64,000 bases of DNA from an uncultured Lachnospiraceae bacterium (GTDB taxonomy: Bacteria > Bacillota > Clostridia > Lachnospirales > Lachnospiraceae). Each line of letters opens with the position of its first letter. The first letter of the stretch is position 1. Where the stretch lies: assembly GCA_947625015.1 (NCBI GenBank), contig CANQMR010000010.1, positions 1 to 64,000 of the forward strand. Direction: 5' to 3'. Both the position numbers and the translations under genes were made by a program. Shown piece after piece: positions 34,250-42,887 of the stretch. The notes under the pieces are model-generated. The model ran no database searches. It worked only from the letters and a program-made list of their open reading frames with translations, and was not told the DNA's origin.

Positions 34250-34817
34250 CTTTGTCCTCCGCTATATCAACATCTGTTATCAGCATTTCATTTTTTTCCG
34301 GATACATTCCCAGAACCGTTTTGTAAACGGTCTTCCCTTCTTCTACCTCCTGCCACTGGCTTTCCAGAAGGTTTTCCCTGTACAGTTCATAGGGGACCAG
34401 CATAGTATCGCCTGAATGAAAGGTTCCATCAAAAAGGGAAGGATTCATTGCCTGCAGCATAAATATATCAATCCCGTTAAACAAATGATAATATTGCAGC
34501 GGAATGTAGGTTTCCAGCGACCCGTCCTCCTCCACTCTGCTCACTTTATACTCCACTACCAGTAATTTTCTCTGATTCTTTCCGACATTATCCTCCGCAT
34601 AGCCTTCCAGTTCGCTGTGTGCCTTAAAAAAATCTGCATATTCCCATAAGACAGCGTCTACAATCTGGTATTCTATACCCTTATATACTGCGCCCTCTCC
34701 CTGAGTAACCTGATTTACAACAGGACGCCTTGCATGTCCTGTCACATAGATAATCCTCACCAAAACAAGAACGGCGCAGATTAAGGTACATATCATCAGC
34801 AAAATCGGTTTTTTCAT
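34227..34817 (-). CDS. Anchored extracellular protein, module 2 (shorter type)
   Basis: 196 residues with one N-terminal membrane segment (about 5-25) and an extracytoplasmic beta-rich domain. Segments GEGAVYKGIEYQIVDAVLW and LLVVEYKVSRVEEDG resemble DUF4352/DUF5028-like extracellular sandwiches. It is the counterpart of the 203-residue protein at 37958 (EPGETMQFNGIEIATEEARLY there). Likely an accessory subunit that captures or shields a ligand at the outer face of the transporter. Exact role unknown. Confidence 0.7.
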   Translation of the reverse strand: MKKPILLMICTLICAVLVLVRIIYVTGHARRPVVNQVTQGEGAVYKGIEYQIVDAVLWEYADFFKAHSELEGYAEDNVGKNQRKLLVVEYKVSRVEEDGSLETYIPLQYYHLFNGIDIFMLQAMNPSLFDGTFHSGDTMLVPYELYRENLLESQWQEVEEGKTVYKTVLGMYPEKNEMLITDVDIAEDKDETAIEK

Positions 34818-34837
34818 CCGTTTTTTCCTCCATACAC

Positions 34838-35677
34838 CTATTCCACATCCAGCTTAATAAATTTGTGAAGTTTATCCTCATATATATTATAAGTCTCATT
34901 CATAATCATAGCTGTCCCCGGTAATACCAGATACCATTCCCCCTCATACAATTCCGTAGGCTTTACCTCAACGCTTTCCTCCTCTCCTTTATTTCCCTTC
35001 CACGCCGTACACTCATAGGCTATTTGCAGGGAAATCTTTTCTCCGGGCTGTAAAATAGGATTGCATGTATTTTTTTCGTCCACAGGATCAGGAATGGCCG
35101 CAACATAAAAATCATGATTACTCCACATACCGCTCACTACTCCTCTGCCCTCCTCTTCATGCCAGCCTTTTGTGTCGTCATAATTATATCCCCGCTCATT
35201 TACATAAGCACAGTCCATATTAAGTGGATAAAATTGCTGTTTTACCGGTTTTTCATTTGTCACCTCATATTCAATGTAAATAATCTCCGCCTGATTTAAC
35301 TCCTCTTTTTTCCACTCTTCCATATTGTTTACATCGTACTCAAAATATTCTTCAACAAACCATTTACTGTCCCTAAATTCCTCAAAAGTATCAAATTTCT
35401 TAACAAACTTCACCTCATAACCAAAACCGCCAAAGGATTGGTAACCATCCTCCATAGTGTAAATATTTTTCTCCTCTGCCGCCTCCTTATCCTTTTGAAG
35501 CTGGGCAAAGTATTCCTGTTCATTGGGTTCATAGACCTCTGTTTCCCCTGTGTCAGCAGTGCTCTCCTGTGAGTCTGCCTGTTGCGTGTCTGTTCTCTGA
35601 TTTTTCTTGTACAGCCCTGCTAAAAATATGACTGCGGCAATTGCCAAAATACTTATAAAATACAATAGTTTTTTCAT
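34838..35677 (-). CDS. Anchored extracellular protein, module 2 (longer type)
   Basis: 279 residues: a membrane segment at about 4-22, an acidic Thr/Glu/Gln-rich spacer (about 30-70), then a beta-rich domain (AEIIYIEYEVTNEKPVKQQFYPLN). First gene of the second module; it corresponds to the 261-residue protein at 38574, which has the same plan of anchor, acidic spacer and sandwich. It overlaps the upstream permease gene by 4 bp, so the two modules form one transcript. Confidence 0.7.
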   Translation of the reverse strand: MKKLLYFISILAIAAVIFLAGLYKKNQRTDTQQADSQESTADTGETEVYEPNEQEYFAQLQKDKEAAEEKNIYTMEDGYQSFGGFGYEVKFVKKFDTFEEFRDSKWFVEEYFEYDVNNMEEWKKEELNQAEIIYIEYEVTNEKPVKQQFYPLNMDCAYVNERGYNYDDTKGWHEEEGRGVVSGMWSNHDFYVAAIPDPVDEKNTCNPILQPGEKISLQIAYECTAWKGNKGEEESVEVKPTELYEGEWYLVLPGTAMIMNETYNIYEDKLHKFIKLDVE

Positions 35678-36531
35678 AATCCATCCACCTTTCCCAAAAA
35701 ATCAACCCTCTTAAATTGTCGGATACCTATGATTAAAAATATTACAATCAATACACTATCTATTAAAATAGCAATGACCGGCGATATTCCTTCCGGTGAA
35801 ATCCGATCATTTCTAAGCCACATGGTATAATTTCCAAGCCATAAATAAGATGTAGAGTAAACCGATACCACCAACATGGCATTGACTAACATAAAACTTA
35901 CAACCGGCGTTTTCCAAAAAGCAACAACCCCTTGTATAACCGTAATTGCAATTGTTGTTAAAACCGGTAGAATGACAATAACGACTATCAAATCCGTTGT
36001 TGTATAGTTGAGCAGCTCCGGCGACAAATTGTTCCAAATTTCTTCCGTCAGTTTCCAGCTAAGCAGGCGGTGTTTGCAAATAATATATCCGGCAATCGTA
36101 CCATAGACCAACAGATAGCACCACGCCACTGACAGAATCTGCCACAAAATCTTAGCCAGCCACCAGCTTACCCTGTCCTTTCCATATAAGATGCTCATCC
36201 TGCCATATTGAACAAAGTCTTCATACGGATAAAAACCCACTATATACGCAACAAATGCATGAAAGGCAAGCCAATAAATCGGTAACACAAAAACAGAACT
36301 AGCCGATAATTCATACACATAATCTCCCTGAAAAAAGTAGGCCAGATAATCAAGAAATGTTCCATATTTTTCACAATATCCATACTCAATCAATGTTTGG
36401 ATATATTTATCTGCCTGTAATATCACCAGAAGCGTAATAGCTATAAGCAGTAAAGATTTCGGCAGCTCGCGCCAGCCTCCCTGATTGATATCATAACTAA
36501 AATATTTTCCTATTTTTGTCTTATCTGTCAT
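35674..36531 (-). CDS. ABC-2-type permease, module 1 (last)
   Basis: 285 residues with six predicted helices; starts MTDKTKIGKYFSYDINQGGW. It overlaps the ATPase gene by 11 bp and is followed by the first gene of module 2 with a 4-bp overlap. Matches the 283-residue permease of module 2 in size and topology, including the RMSILYGKDRVSWWLAKILW loop (MYMIVQSKKRSYWWISKCIW there). Confidence 0.85.
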   Translation of the reverse strand: MTDKTKIGKYFSYDINQGGWRELPKSLLLIAITLLVILQADKYIQTLIEYGYCEKYGTFLDYLAYFFQGDYVYELSASSVFVLPIYWLAFHAFVAYIVGFYPYEDFVQYGRMSILYGKDRVSWWLAKILWQILSVAWCYLLVYGTIAGYIICKHRLLSWKLTEEIWNNLSPELLNYTTTDLIVVIVILPVLTTIAITVIQGVVAFWKTPVVSFMLVNAMLVVSVYSTSYLWLGNYTMWLRNDRISPEGISPVIAILIDSVLIVIFLIIGIRQFKRVDFLGKVDGL

Positions 36532-37156
36532 TTACAATTCTCCCCTCCTGAATGTGTATAATGACATCAGACAAATAATCCAGTTCTTCCCTATCGTGAC
36601 AGGCTACAAGAATAATCCGGTCTTCATTCCGCAGCTCCAGCAGCAACTCTTTAATCCTTTCAACCGTATATTCATCTAACGCATTAATTGGTTCATCCAA
36701 TATAATCAATTGTGGCTTTCCCATAACTGCCGCTGCAATCCCCAATTTCTGTTTCATTCCAAGGGAAAATCTGCCAAAAGGCTTACTCTCCTGCGCATTT
36801 AATCCAACCCTTTCCAATATGCTTCTTATATCCTCTTCCGGTATTCCTCCGGAAAGATTTGCCAATACCTTAAGATTATCCATAGCTGAATATTCCTGAA
36901 TAAATGAGGGGTTTTCAATTAACGCTCCCACACTTTGCGGAAAGTCAATATCCTTCCCGATCTTCTTCCCGTCAATCGCAACATATCCGGCGGTAGGTCG
37001 AATCAATCCGGTAATGGCACGCATAAGCATGGTTTTCCCAGAGCCATTTTTCCCTCGTAATCCATATATTTTTCCCCCCGTCAGAGTCAGATTAATTTGA
37101 TCTAATACAGTGACCTTCCGGATTATTTTCGTATAATCCTTTATCACAAGTTCCAT
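36521..37156 (-). CDS. ABC transporter ATPase, module 1
   Basis: 211 residues. Walker A GKNGSGKTML, signature FSLGMKQKLGIA, Walker B LIILDEPINALDE and His in VACHDREE. Closely similar to the module 2 ATPase over its whole length, so the pair most likely arose by tandem duplication. It lies between its two permease genes with 1-bp and 11-bp overlaps. Confidence 0.93.
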   Translation of the reverse strand: MELVIKDYTKIIRKVTVLDQINLTLTGGKIYGLRGKNGSGKTMLMRAITGLIRPTAGYVAIDGKKIGKDIDFPQSVGALIENPSFIQEYSAMDNLKVLANLSGGIPEEDIRSILERVGLNAQESKPFGRFSLGMKQKLGIAAAVMGKPQLIILDEPINALDEYTVERIKELLLELRNEDRIILVACHDREELDYLSDVIIHIQEGRIVNDR

Positions 37157-37965
37157 TACAACACATCCTTTCGTGTCAACACACCAACAAATAAAGCAAA
37201 AGAAAATATTACCGTCACTATCAGTTTCATAAAAATCTCCCAGCCATTCAGCAATAAATCTGTCATTTCAGCAATGTTGGAAAACGCCCAGTTTACACAA
37301 TCAAATTGGTACAATATTGTTCGCTCTAATATGCAAAACACAAATCCAAATACATAGATAGAATACTTCATTTTTGCGATAAGGGAAAAGCAGAGCGCTA
37401 TGCCGGCTATGCAGCCTCCAACCAGAAAATCAATCCCCCAGAAAATGACCGCATAGAAGAAAGGATGCTCATAAAAAATATTACAATAAGGTTGACCGTC
37501 CAAGGGAACTGCCTGTAAACTTAATTCGCTAGGCGGATATCCCGGCACAAATCCTGCGTGAAGAAAAAGGCTGAACATTAAAGGAAGCACTGTTACCAAT
37601 CCCCCTGTCACAAACGCAACTAAATATTTTGCAGCCGCATATGCGTTTCGTTTCACCTTCATAAACAGCACCTTCTGATAGCCGCTTTGTTTATCTTCAT
37701 AATAGGACGCAGCAAACGGCAATGCTGCCATAATCGGAAAAATCAAATAGTACAGACTGCGATAAAACAATTGTATATCTCTTCCCAAATACGATAGCCA
37801 GCATACTATCGGATAGTCACTATTTTCATAAAAGTTTTTCACAATGCCGCCCATTTCATAATGGACAGCCTGCAAAACGGAGCACAACATACCTGCTCCC
37901 AACACAAACCATATTCTCTTTGACCGCATGGCCCTATTCCATTCAAAATGTAACACCTCAATCAT
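37156..37965 (-). CDS. ABC-2-type permease, module 1 (first)
   Basis: 269 residues with about six membrane helices. MIEVLHFEWNRAMRSKRIWF gives a basic cytoplasmic start, with LYYLIFPIMAALPFAASYYED in the middle. Overlaps the anchored-protein gene upstream by 8 bp and the ATPase downstream by 1 bp. Counterpart of the permease at 33377. Confidence 0.87.
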   Translation of the reverse strand: MIEVLHFEWNRAMRSKRIWFVLGAGMLCSVLQAVHYEMGGIVKNFYENSDYPIVCWLSYLGRDIQLFYRSLYYLIFPIMAALPFAASYYEDKQSGYQKVLFMKVKRNAYAAAKYLVAFVTGGLVTVLPLMFSLFLHAGFVPGYPPSELSLQAVPLDGQPYCNIFYEHPFFYAVIFWGIDFLVGGCIAGIALCFSLIAKMKYSIYVFGFVFCILERTILYQFDCVNWAFSNIAEMTDLLLNGWEIFMKLIVTVIFSFALFVGVLTRKDVL

Positions 37966-38569
37966 CGGTAACTGTCTCCTCTATTTTAAAGTTTAATTCA
38001 TTTGCGCAGTAGCCCTCCTGATAACTTCCAAGACAAAGAGTATAGCCGTAATCCGTTAGATGCTGCCATGTATTATCCGTTATTGCAATATGATTTATAT
38101 CTGTTACAAAAGTCAAATCTATCTCTTCTCCCGGTTGTAAATTTCCTGTATGAACTGCCCTGTTGAAAATCGGATTAATATCTTGTGAAATAAGTGGATT
38201 AAAAGCAGAAATCCAGCGATGTTCCATACGGACATACGCTCCAAACAGCTCTTTTAGAGCATACTCCTGTTCAGAAATATTTTTAATGTGAAATGTGTAA
38301 GCCAGAACTTTCGTTCCATTCATCAGCCGAAGAGTTTCATCATCATAATCTGCCGCATATTGCTGTCCATACTGATTCAGGAACTCAGCCACATCATATA
38401 ATCTTGCCTCCTCTGTAGCAATCTCTATCCCGTTAAATTGCATAGTCTCGCCCGGTTCATATTTATGTATCTCATATGCATACTGTTTTTGATTGCGCAC
38501 TATTTTCAAGCTCCAAAACACACAGAAAATTACGAAAAAACATACAAACCATTTTTTCAGAACTTTCAT
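37958..38569 (-). CDS. Anchored extracellular protein, module 1 (shorter type)
   Basis: 203 residues: one membrane segment (about 6-24) then a beta-rich extracytoplasmic domain with ETMQFNGIEIATEEARLYDV and VLAYTFHIKNISEQEYALKE, the pattern of DUF4352/DUF5028-like proteins. Spaced 4 bp from the preceding gene. Equivalent to the 196-residue protein of module 2. Confidence 0.7.
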   Translation of the reverse strand: MKVLKKWFVCFFVIFCVFWSLKIVRNQKQYAYEIHKYEPGETMQFNGIEIATEEARLYDVAEFLNQYGQQYAADYDDETLRLMNGTKVLAYTFHIKNISEQEYALKELFGAYVRMEHRWISAFNPLISQDINPIFNRAVHTGNLQPGEEIDLTFVTDINHIAITDNTWQHLTDYGYTLCLGSYQEGYCANELNFKIEETVTDD

Positions 38570-38573
38570 ATTA

Positions 38574-39359
38574 TTACTCCATTTCTAACGGCACCTTCTG
38601 GCCTTCTTCAATACACATCAACGGTAGTTTTTGATATTTTGCATCTATTTCTAGTCCCAATCTTCCATCACCTAAATACCAGTCATATTCGTCTAACTTC
38701 TCAGGTTCAAAAAGCGAAAAACCATAAGTAACCTCCGCAACTTCCCCCGCTGACAATTCAAAATTGCCAAATTCATGTAGCGCCTCGCCCATATTCCCCT
38801 TATTCCTCGTACAAAAACATACGCTGCCGGAATCAGATATCCATGTCCCATTTTTCTCTAAGCCATACATATAAAACTGGCGAATATGACCATTGCCTGC
38901 ATTTTCCCATAATTCAACACTTTCATTGTTATAATTTGTTATCTGTAAAGTAAGAAAATAAAATCCCTGAGAAATATCCGGATTATCGGCGGTATCCGCT
39001 ATTACGCCCATTTGCCAGTTATCAGGATTTTGGTATATAGCATCCGTCAGTTGCGCCGGGTGGAGAGTAAACTCAGACTTTAACACTTTGACTCCCACAT
39101 TCCCCTCTACACATTCTTCGCCAAAGGGAATAAAGCCTGTTGCTGCATCGGGCTTTCCCACCATTTCTTCTGCCGACTGAGATTCCTCCTTTGTCTTTTC
39201 TGAATTTCCCGTATCCTCCTGTGTGTCCGTTTTTCTCTGAGCTATGTTTTGTTCCCTTGCCTCATTATGTTGCTGCATAAAAAAATAGGCGGCAACAACA
39301 CTTATACAACACAACAGAATTACACCTATTATTGCTTTTCCTATCTTTTGCTTTGTCAT
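38574..39359 (-). CDS. Anchored extracellular protein, module 1 (longer type), operon head
   Basis: 261 residues, first gene of the ten-gene ABC operon. Membrane segment at about 9-28, Glu/Lys/Gln-rich spacer to about 70, then a beta-sandwich-like domain (GFYFLTLQITNYNNESVELWENAG). The ATG has AGGAGG 7 bases upstream. The divergent region upstream (39360-39525) also serves the LytTR two-component genes and carries an inverted repeat suited to a dimeric regulator. Confidence 0.72.
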   Translation of the reverse strand: MTKQKIGKAIIGVILLCCISVVAAYFFMQQHNEAREQNIAQRKTDTQEDTGNSEKTKEESQSAEEMVGKPDAATGFIPFGEECVEGNVGVKVLKSEFTLHPAQLTDAIYQNPDNWQMGVIADTADNPDISQGFYFLTLQITNYNNESVELWENAGNGHIRQFYMYGLEKNGTWISDSGSVCFCTRNKGNMGEALHEFGNFELSAGEVAEVTYGFSLFEPEKLDEYDWYLGDGRLGLEIDAKYQKLPLMCIEEGQKVPLEME

Positions 39360-39404
39360 AACTAACCTCCTGCTTTTTATACATTAATTTTATCATGCAG
39401 ATAT

Positions 39405-39432
39405 CCGTTTTAATTAAAAGACTAACAAACGG
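39405..39432. promoter_or_regulatory. Candidate regulator site between the ABC operon and the LytTR system
   Basis: CCGTTT (39405-39410) and AAACGG (39427-39432) form an inverted repeat with centres two helical turns (22 bp) apart. Further words TGAATAAATA and TATTCATTTA/CATTTATTCA follow at 39438-39486. The site lies upstream of the ABC operon on one strand and of the kinase promoter on the other. Binding by the LytTR regulator is inferred from spacing and position only. Confidence 0.45.
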
Positions 39433-39494
39433 TCATATATGAATAAATACCGCCTAACCTCTTTTATTCATTTAACATTTATTCAGAATAAGCG

Positions 39495-39523
39495 TTGATT
39501 TACAGTAAAATCCATAATATAAT
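39495..39523 (+). promoter_or_regulatory. Promoter of the kinase-regulator genes
   Basis: TTGATT (39495-39500), 17-bp spacer, TATAAT (39518-39523). Transcription would start near 39530, past the ATG at 39526, which supports the GTG at 39571 as the true kinase start. Confidence 0.75.
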
Positions 39524-39570
39524 TAATGACGGTTCAGGCGACAGAAAACAGGATTGGAAAGGTGATAGTT

Positions 39571-40881
39571 GTGACGATTTTTTACCATTTATCCATTTAT
39601 ATATTAACTGCATTTTCCTACTTCCTACCGATATGCTGTTTCCTGCCTTTTAAACTAAAATGGAAAGAGAAGGTCTTCTTTTTTTTCCTGCTGTTTCTCA
39701 ATGTTTTTTTAATGGGAAATTATCTGGGACATCTGGGAGTTATTTTATTGATTGTCAGTTCATGTCTCTACATTTCATTGCTTGACAAGAGTTACCTGCT
39801 AAATATTTGTGTATTCATTGCAGCATATTTGTTCTGTGTGGTGATAGAAAATATTTTTTCCCTGCTCTGGGACACTTTTATTTTTCCTGTTTCAGCTTTG
39901 ACGAAGTCCTATCCATATTACACAATGTACATCATACTTTTTATCGTTATCGAGGCGCTTATTTGTCCTCCTTTAGCTAAACTGCTCCATAAATTAATTA
40001 ACAAATTCCATATTCGTATTTCAAAACGGTATCTTATATTAATTGTTACCAATCTGGCTGTGTGCCTGTTTATCTTTTTATTTAATGTAATAATAGGCGG
40101 CTATATCGGGTATAACCGGAAAATTATTATATTTGACTGTATTCTCTTCGGCTTCTATTTCCTTATCAGCATAATATTAATTATCAATATTGTCAAGGCG
40201 CATATGATAAAACTGGAAATGGATATGCGGCAGGAGTCGTATGACAGATTGCAGGATTACACAAATCAGGTTGAACATATGTATTCCTCTCTTCGTTCCT
40301 TTAAGCATGATTATCAGAATATAATGCTTACCATGTCCGGTTATATTGAGGCTGAAGATATGGAAGGGTTAAAAGGGTATTTTGAGAAGGAAATTATGCC
40401 CTTAAACCAGCAGCTTTCCAAAAGCTCTGCCAATCTCAACCAGTTGATGAATATAAAGATTACGGAAATTAAGAGTATCGTTTCCGCCAAGCTCCTATAT
40501 GCGGCAGAGCTTAATATAAATATAAGCATAGAGGTTATGGAGGAAATTTCTGATATTTCAATGGATACCGTTGACCTTGCACGCCTATTGGGGATTTTTC
40601 TTGATAATGCCATTGAAGCCGCACTGGAAACGGAAGCACCCACCATTCATTTTGCAATCATTCATTCAGAAACGGAATATCTCTTCATGGTTGCCAACAC
40701 CTTTATCGACAGAGAAATCCCTTTTGCAACCTTGAAACAACCCTCTGTCTCCACAAAAGGAGGAAACAGAGGCATTGGGCTTTATAATGCAAATGAAATC
40801 CTCTCGCAATACCAGAATATAATATGGGATACAGAAATCAAGAATTCCTGTTTTATACAGCGATTACATATTACAAAGTAA
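39571..40881 (+). CDS. AgrC/ComD-like GHKL sensor kinase
   Basis: About 436 residues from GTG 39571, which has AAAGGTGAT upstream; the longer frame from 39526 starts at or before the transcript start. Six to seven membrane helices fill the first 210 residues. Then comes the family's H box, RSFKHDYQNIMLTMSGYIE, and a GHKL ATPase domain with LGIFLDNAIEAA and a G box TKGGNRGIGLYNANEIL. Kinases of this type usually sense peptides. It is followed 18 bp later by a LytTR response regulator. Divergent to the ABC operon, it is the likely sensor of that transporter's substrate. Confidence 0.9.
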   Translation: MTIFYHLSIYILTAFSYFLPICCFLPFKLKWKEKVFFFFLLFLNVFLMGNYLGHLGVILLIVSSCLYISLLDKSYLLNICVFIAAYLFCVVIENIFSLLWDTFIFPVSALTKSYPYYTMYIILFIVIEALICPPLAKLLHKLINKFHIRISKRYLILIVTNLAVCLFIFLFNVIIGGYIGYNRKIIIFDCILFGFYFLISIILIINIVKAHMIKLEMDMRQESYDRLQDYTNQVEHMYSSLRSFKHDYQNIMLTMSGYIEAEDMEGLKGYFEKEIMPLNQQLSKSSANLNQLMNIKITEIKSIVSAKLLYAAELNINISIEVMEEISDISMDTVDLARLLGIFLDNAIEAALETEAPTIHFAIIHSETEYLFMVANTFIDREIPFATLKQPSVSTKGGNRGIGLYNANEILSQYQNIIWDTEIKNSCFIQRLHITK

Positions 40882-40899
40882 AAAAAGGACGGTAATTGT

Positions 40900-41640
40900 A
40901 TGATTGATATATTTATATGTGAGGACAACCAGAAACAATTAGATTTATTTACCCAAAATATCCGGGATAGCATTATGATTGAAGAACTGGATATGGAGAT
41001 TGCGCTTGCAACCACAAATCCCCATGCCGTTTTGGATAGGCTTGCAGATACAGAAAACCTTGGCCTGTTTTTCCTAGACATTGATTTAAAGTCAGACATC
41101 GACGGGTTAATGCTTGCCCAACGCATAAGGAAACAACAGCCGCGCTGCTTTATTATTTTCCTCACCTCCCATTCTGAAATGAGTTTTCTTACCTTTCAGT
41201 ATAAGGTGGAGGCTTTGGATTTTATTATCAAAGATACTGCCGAGCATATTAAATATAAAATCCACGAGTGTCTTTTGGATGTCCAGCAGAAATACACATC
41301 ACTTAACAATAATATCAATAAAACCTTTGTCATCCGCCATGCTGACAAGTATATTTCTATTGATTTTGATGATATTCTTTTCTTTGAGACTTCAAACAAC
41401 ATTCACAAAATATTGCTCCACGCCCATAAAAGGGTAATTGAATTTAACGGGCAGCTAAAAGAAATCGAACATCAGCTAGACCACCGCTTTTACCGGTGTC
41501 ACCGCTCTTATATCATTAATAAGGACGCCATTGCCGAAGCGGATTTTGACGCGATGAACCTTCTCATGAAAAACGGCGAGACCTGTCCCATAGCGGTGCG
41601 TCACAAAAGGGGACTTAGAAAATTAATGTCACTGGAGTAA
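40900..41640 (+). CDS. LytTR-family response regulator
   Basis: 246 residues. The receiver domain opens IDIFICEDNQKQLDLF with acceptor Asp in LGLFFLDIDLKSDIDG, and a LytTR DNA-binding domain (about 145-246) has KYISIDFDDILFFETSNNIH and the end block HRSYIINKDAIAE. AgrA/ComE-like. Together with the kinase it forms a quorum- or peptide-sensing pair. LytTR proteins bind paired sites about two turns apart, as found upstream of the ABC operon and of the racemase-like gene. Confidence 0.94.
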   Translation: MIDIFICEDNQKQLDLFTQNIRDSIMIEELDMEIALATTNPHAVLDRLADTENLGLFFLDIDLKSDIDGLMLAQRIRKQQPRCFIIFLTSHSEMSFLTFQYKVEALDFIIKDTAEHIKYKIHECLLDVQQKYTSLNNNINKTFVIRHADKYISIDFDDILFFETSNNIHKILLHAHKRVIEFNGQLKEIEHQLDHRFYRCHRSYIINKDAIAEADFDAMNLLMKNGETCPIAVRHKRGLRKLMSLE

Positions 41641-41677
41641 CGCCGCAGGCAAAGCATTTCTGCAAAAAACTGGTTAC

Positions 41678-41713
41678 AAATTTGATGCATTCTGTTTTCA
41701 AATTATATGCATT
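41678..41713 (+). promoter_or_regulatory. 14-bp direct repeat, 22-bp period, before the racemase-like gene
   Basis: AAATTTGATGCATT (41678-41691) and AAATTATATGCATT (41700-41713) share 12 of 14 bases. Direct repeats with centres 21-22 bp apart are the usual form of LytTR binding sites. They lie directly after the regulator gene and about 55 bp before the racemase-like start. Confidence 0.5.
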
Positions 41714-41767
41714 TCCCTGATATCTTAAATGCAGACAACGAAACGCCGGAGAAAACAGGAGGTTTTT

Positions 41768-42868
41768 ATGCCTGCACTTTTTATAGACCAGAATATTTTG
41801 AAGAATAACATTGAAATCACAAAAGAACTTGCAAAAGATTCCCTGATTATCGGAGTGGTAAAGGAAAACGGTTACGGATTAGGGCTTTGCGAATATGCCC
41901 GTCTGTTAGTGGAAAACGGAATTGATATTCTGGCAGTCACCGATATAGACGAGGCCGTCGCCTTACGAAAAAGCGGTATCCACTGCGATATCCTGATGCT
42001 CACTCCGCTTTACCAGCGGGCCGAGCTTGAATGCGCTTTAGCCAACTACATCATATTATGCATTGCCTCCTGTGAAGGCGGGGAGCTGGCGGAAAGCATT
42101 GCCAGAGAGCTTAACACCTACGCCCGGGCGCATATCTGCATTGATACGGGCTTTGGCCGGTACGGGTTCCCCGACAACCGCCTTCAGGACATTATATATA
42201 CCATTCACCATATGCAGCATATCTGTGTCACCGGCATTTACTCTCATTTCTATGCGTCTGCATGCCGGAAATCCCAGTATACCCTAGAACAGTTTAACCG
42301 TTTTACCAATCTGTGCGACAAGCTGGAGGAGGCGTCTATATTTACAGGGTTCCGGCATATCGCCGCCACCTGTGCGCTGCTTAAATATCCGGAAACCCGG
42401 TTAGACGCTGTCCGCATTGGCTCCGCCTTTCTCGGCCGGCTTCCCTTTCCCGACCAATGGGGCTACAAACCGGCGGGAATGTTAGAGGCCGCCATTTCAG
42501 ATATTCATACACTGCCTGCCGGACATAACATCGGCTATGGCCACACCTACATTACCAGAAAAAAAACCACCGTTGCCATTGTTCCGGCAGGCTACTCCCA
42601 TGGACTTGATGTGCGGCGCGCCAATCCCTGTCCGGGAATTGCGCATCTGCCCCGCCATATCCTGCATCTATTAAAAAACGCCCTGTTCCCTGAGAAACTA
42701 TATGGGCTCCATGACCGGCAGGCTTTTCCGGTTCTGGGCCGGGTAGGTATGAATTCTGTAGCCGTTGATATTACGGGCGCTAACCTGTCTGTGGGAGACG
42801 TCATCCGCTTTCCGGTCAATCCCATTTTTGTAGACAGCAGCATTCCCCGCAGATATAAGATTGATTAG
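41768..42868 (+). CDS. Alanine-racemase-like PLP enzyme
   Basis: 366 residues from MPALFIDQ (41768), with AGGAGG 6 bases upstream; the ATG at 41729 has no ribosome site. An alanine racemase fold: PLP Lys32 in GVVKENGYG (VVKANAYG in most), IDTGFGRYGF, RIGSAFLG, the catalytic Tyr in VPAGYSHGLDV (usually GYADG) and GRVGMNSVAVDI where GRVCMDQ is normal. Key Lys and Tyr remain but nearby residues differ, so substrate preference may not be alanine. No membrane domain of the VanT type. It lies behind a LytTR regulator and next to an export cluster, which suggests a wall modification role. Confidence 0.85.
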   Translation: MPALFIDQNILKNNIEITKELAKDSLIIGVVKENGYGLGLCEYARLLVENGIDILAVTDIDEAVALRKSGIHCDILMLTPLYQRAELECALANYIILCIASCEGGELAESIARELNTYARAHICIDTGFGRYGFPDNRLQDIIYTIHHMQHICVTGIYSHFYASACRKSQYTLEQFNRFTNLCDKLEEASIFTGFRHIAATCALLKYPETRLDAVRIGSAFLGRLPFPDQWGYKPAGMLEAAISDIHTLPAGHNIGYGHTYITRKKTTVAIVPAGYSHGLDVRRANPCPGIAHLPRHILHLLKNALFPEKLYGLHDRQAFPVLGRVGMNSVAVDITGANLSVGDVIRFPVNPIFVDSSIPRRYKID

Positions 42869-42887
42869 TGCGATTTTCCACCCATAT

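Noticed and set aside
39526-39570. Upstream ATG start for the GHKL kinase
   Set aside because: It lies only 3 bp after the promoter -10 box, so it would not be on the transcript; the GTG at 39571 has a ribosome site.
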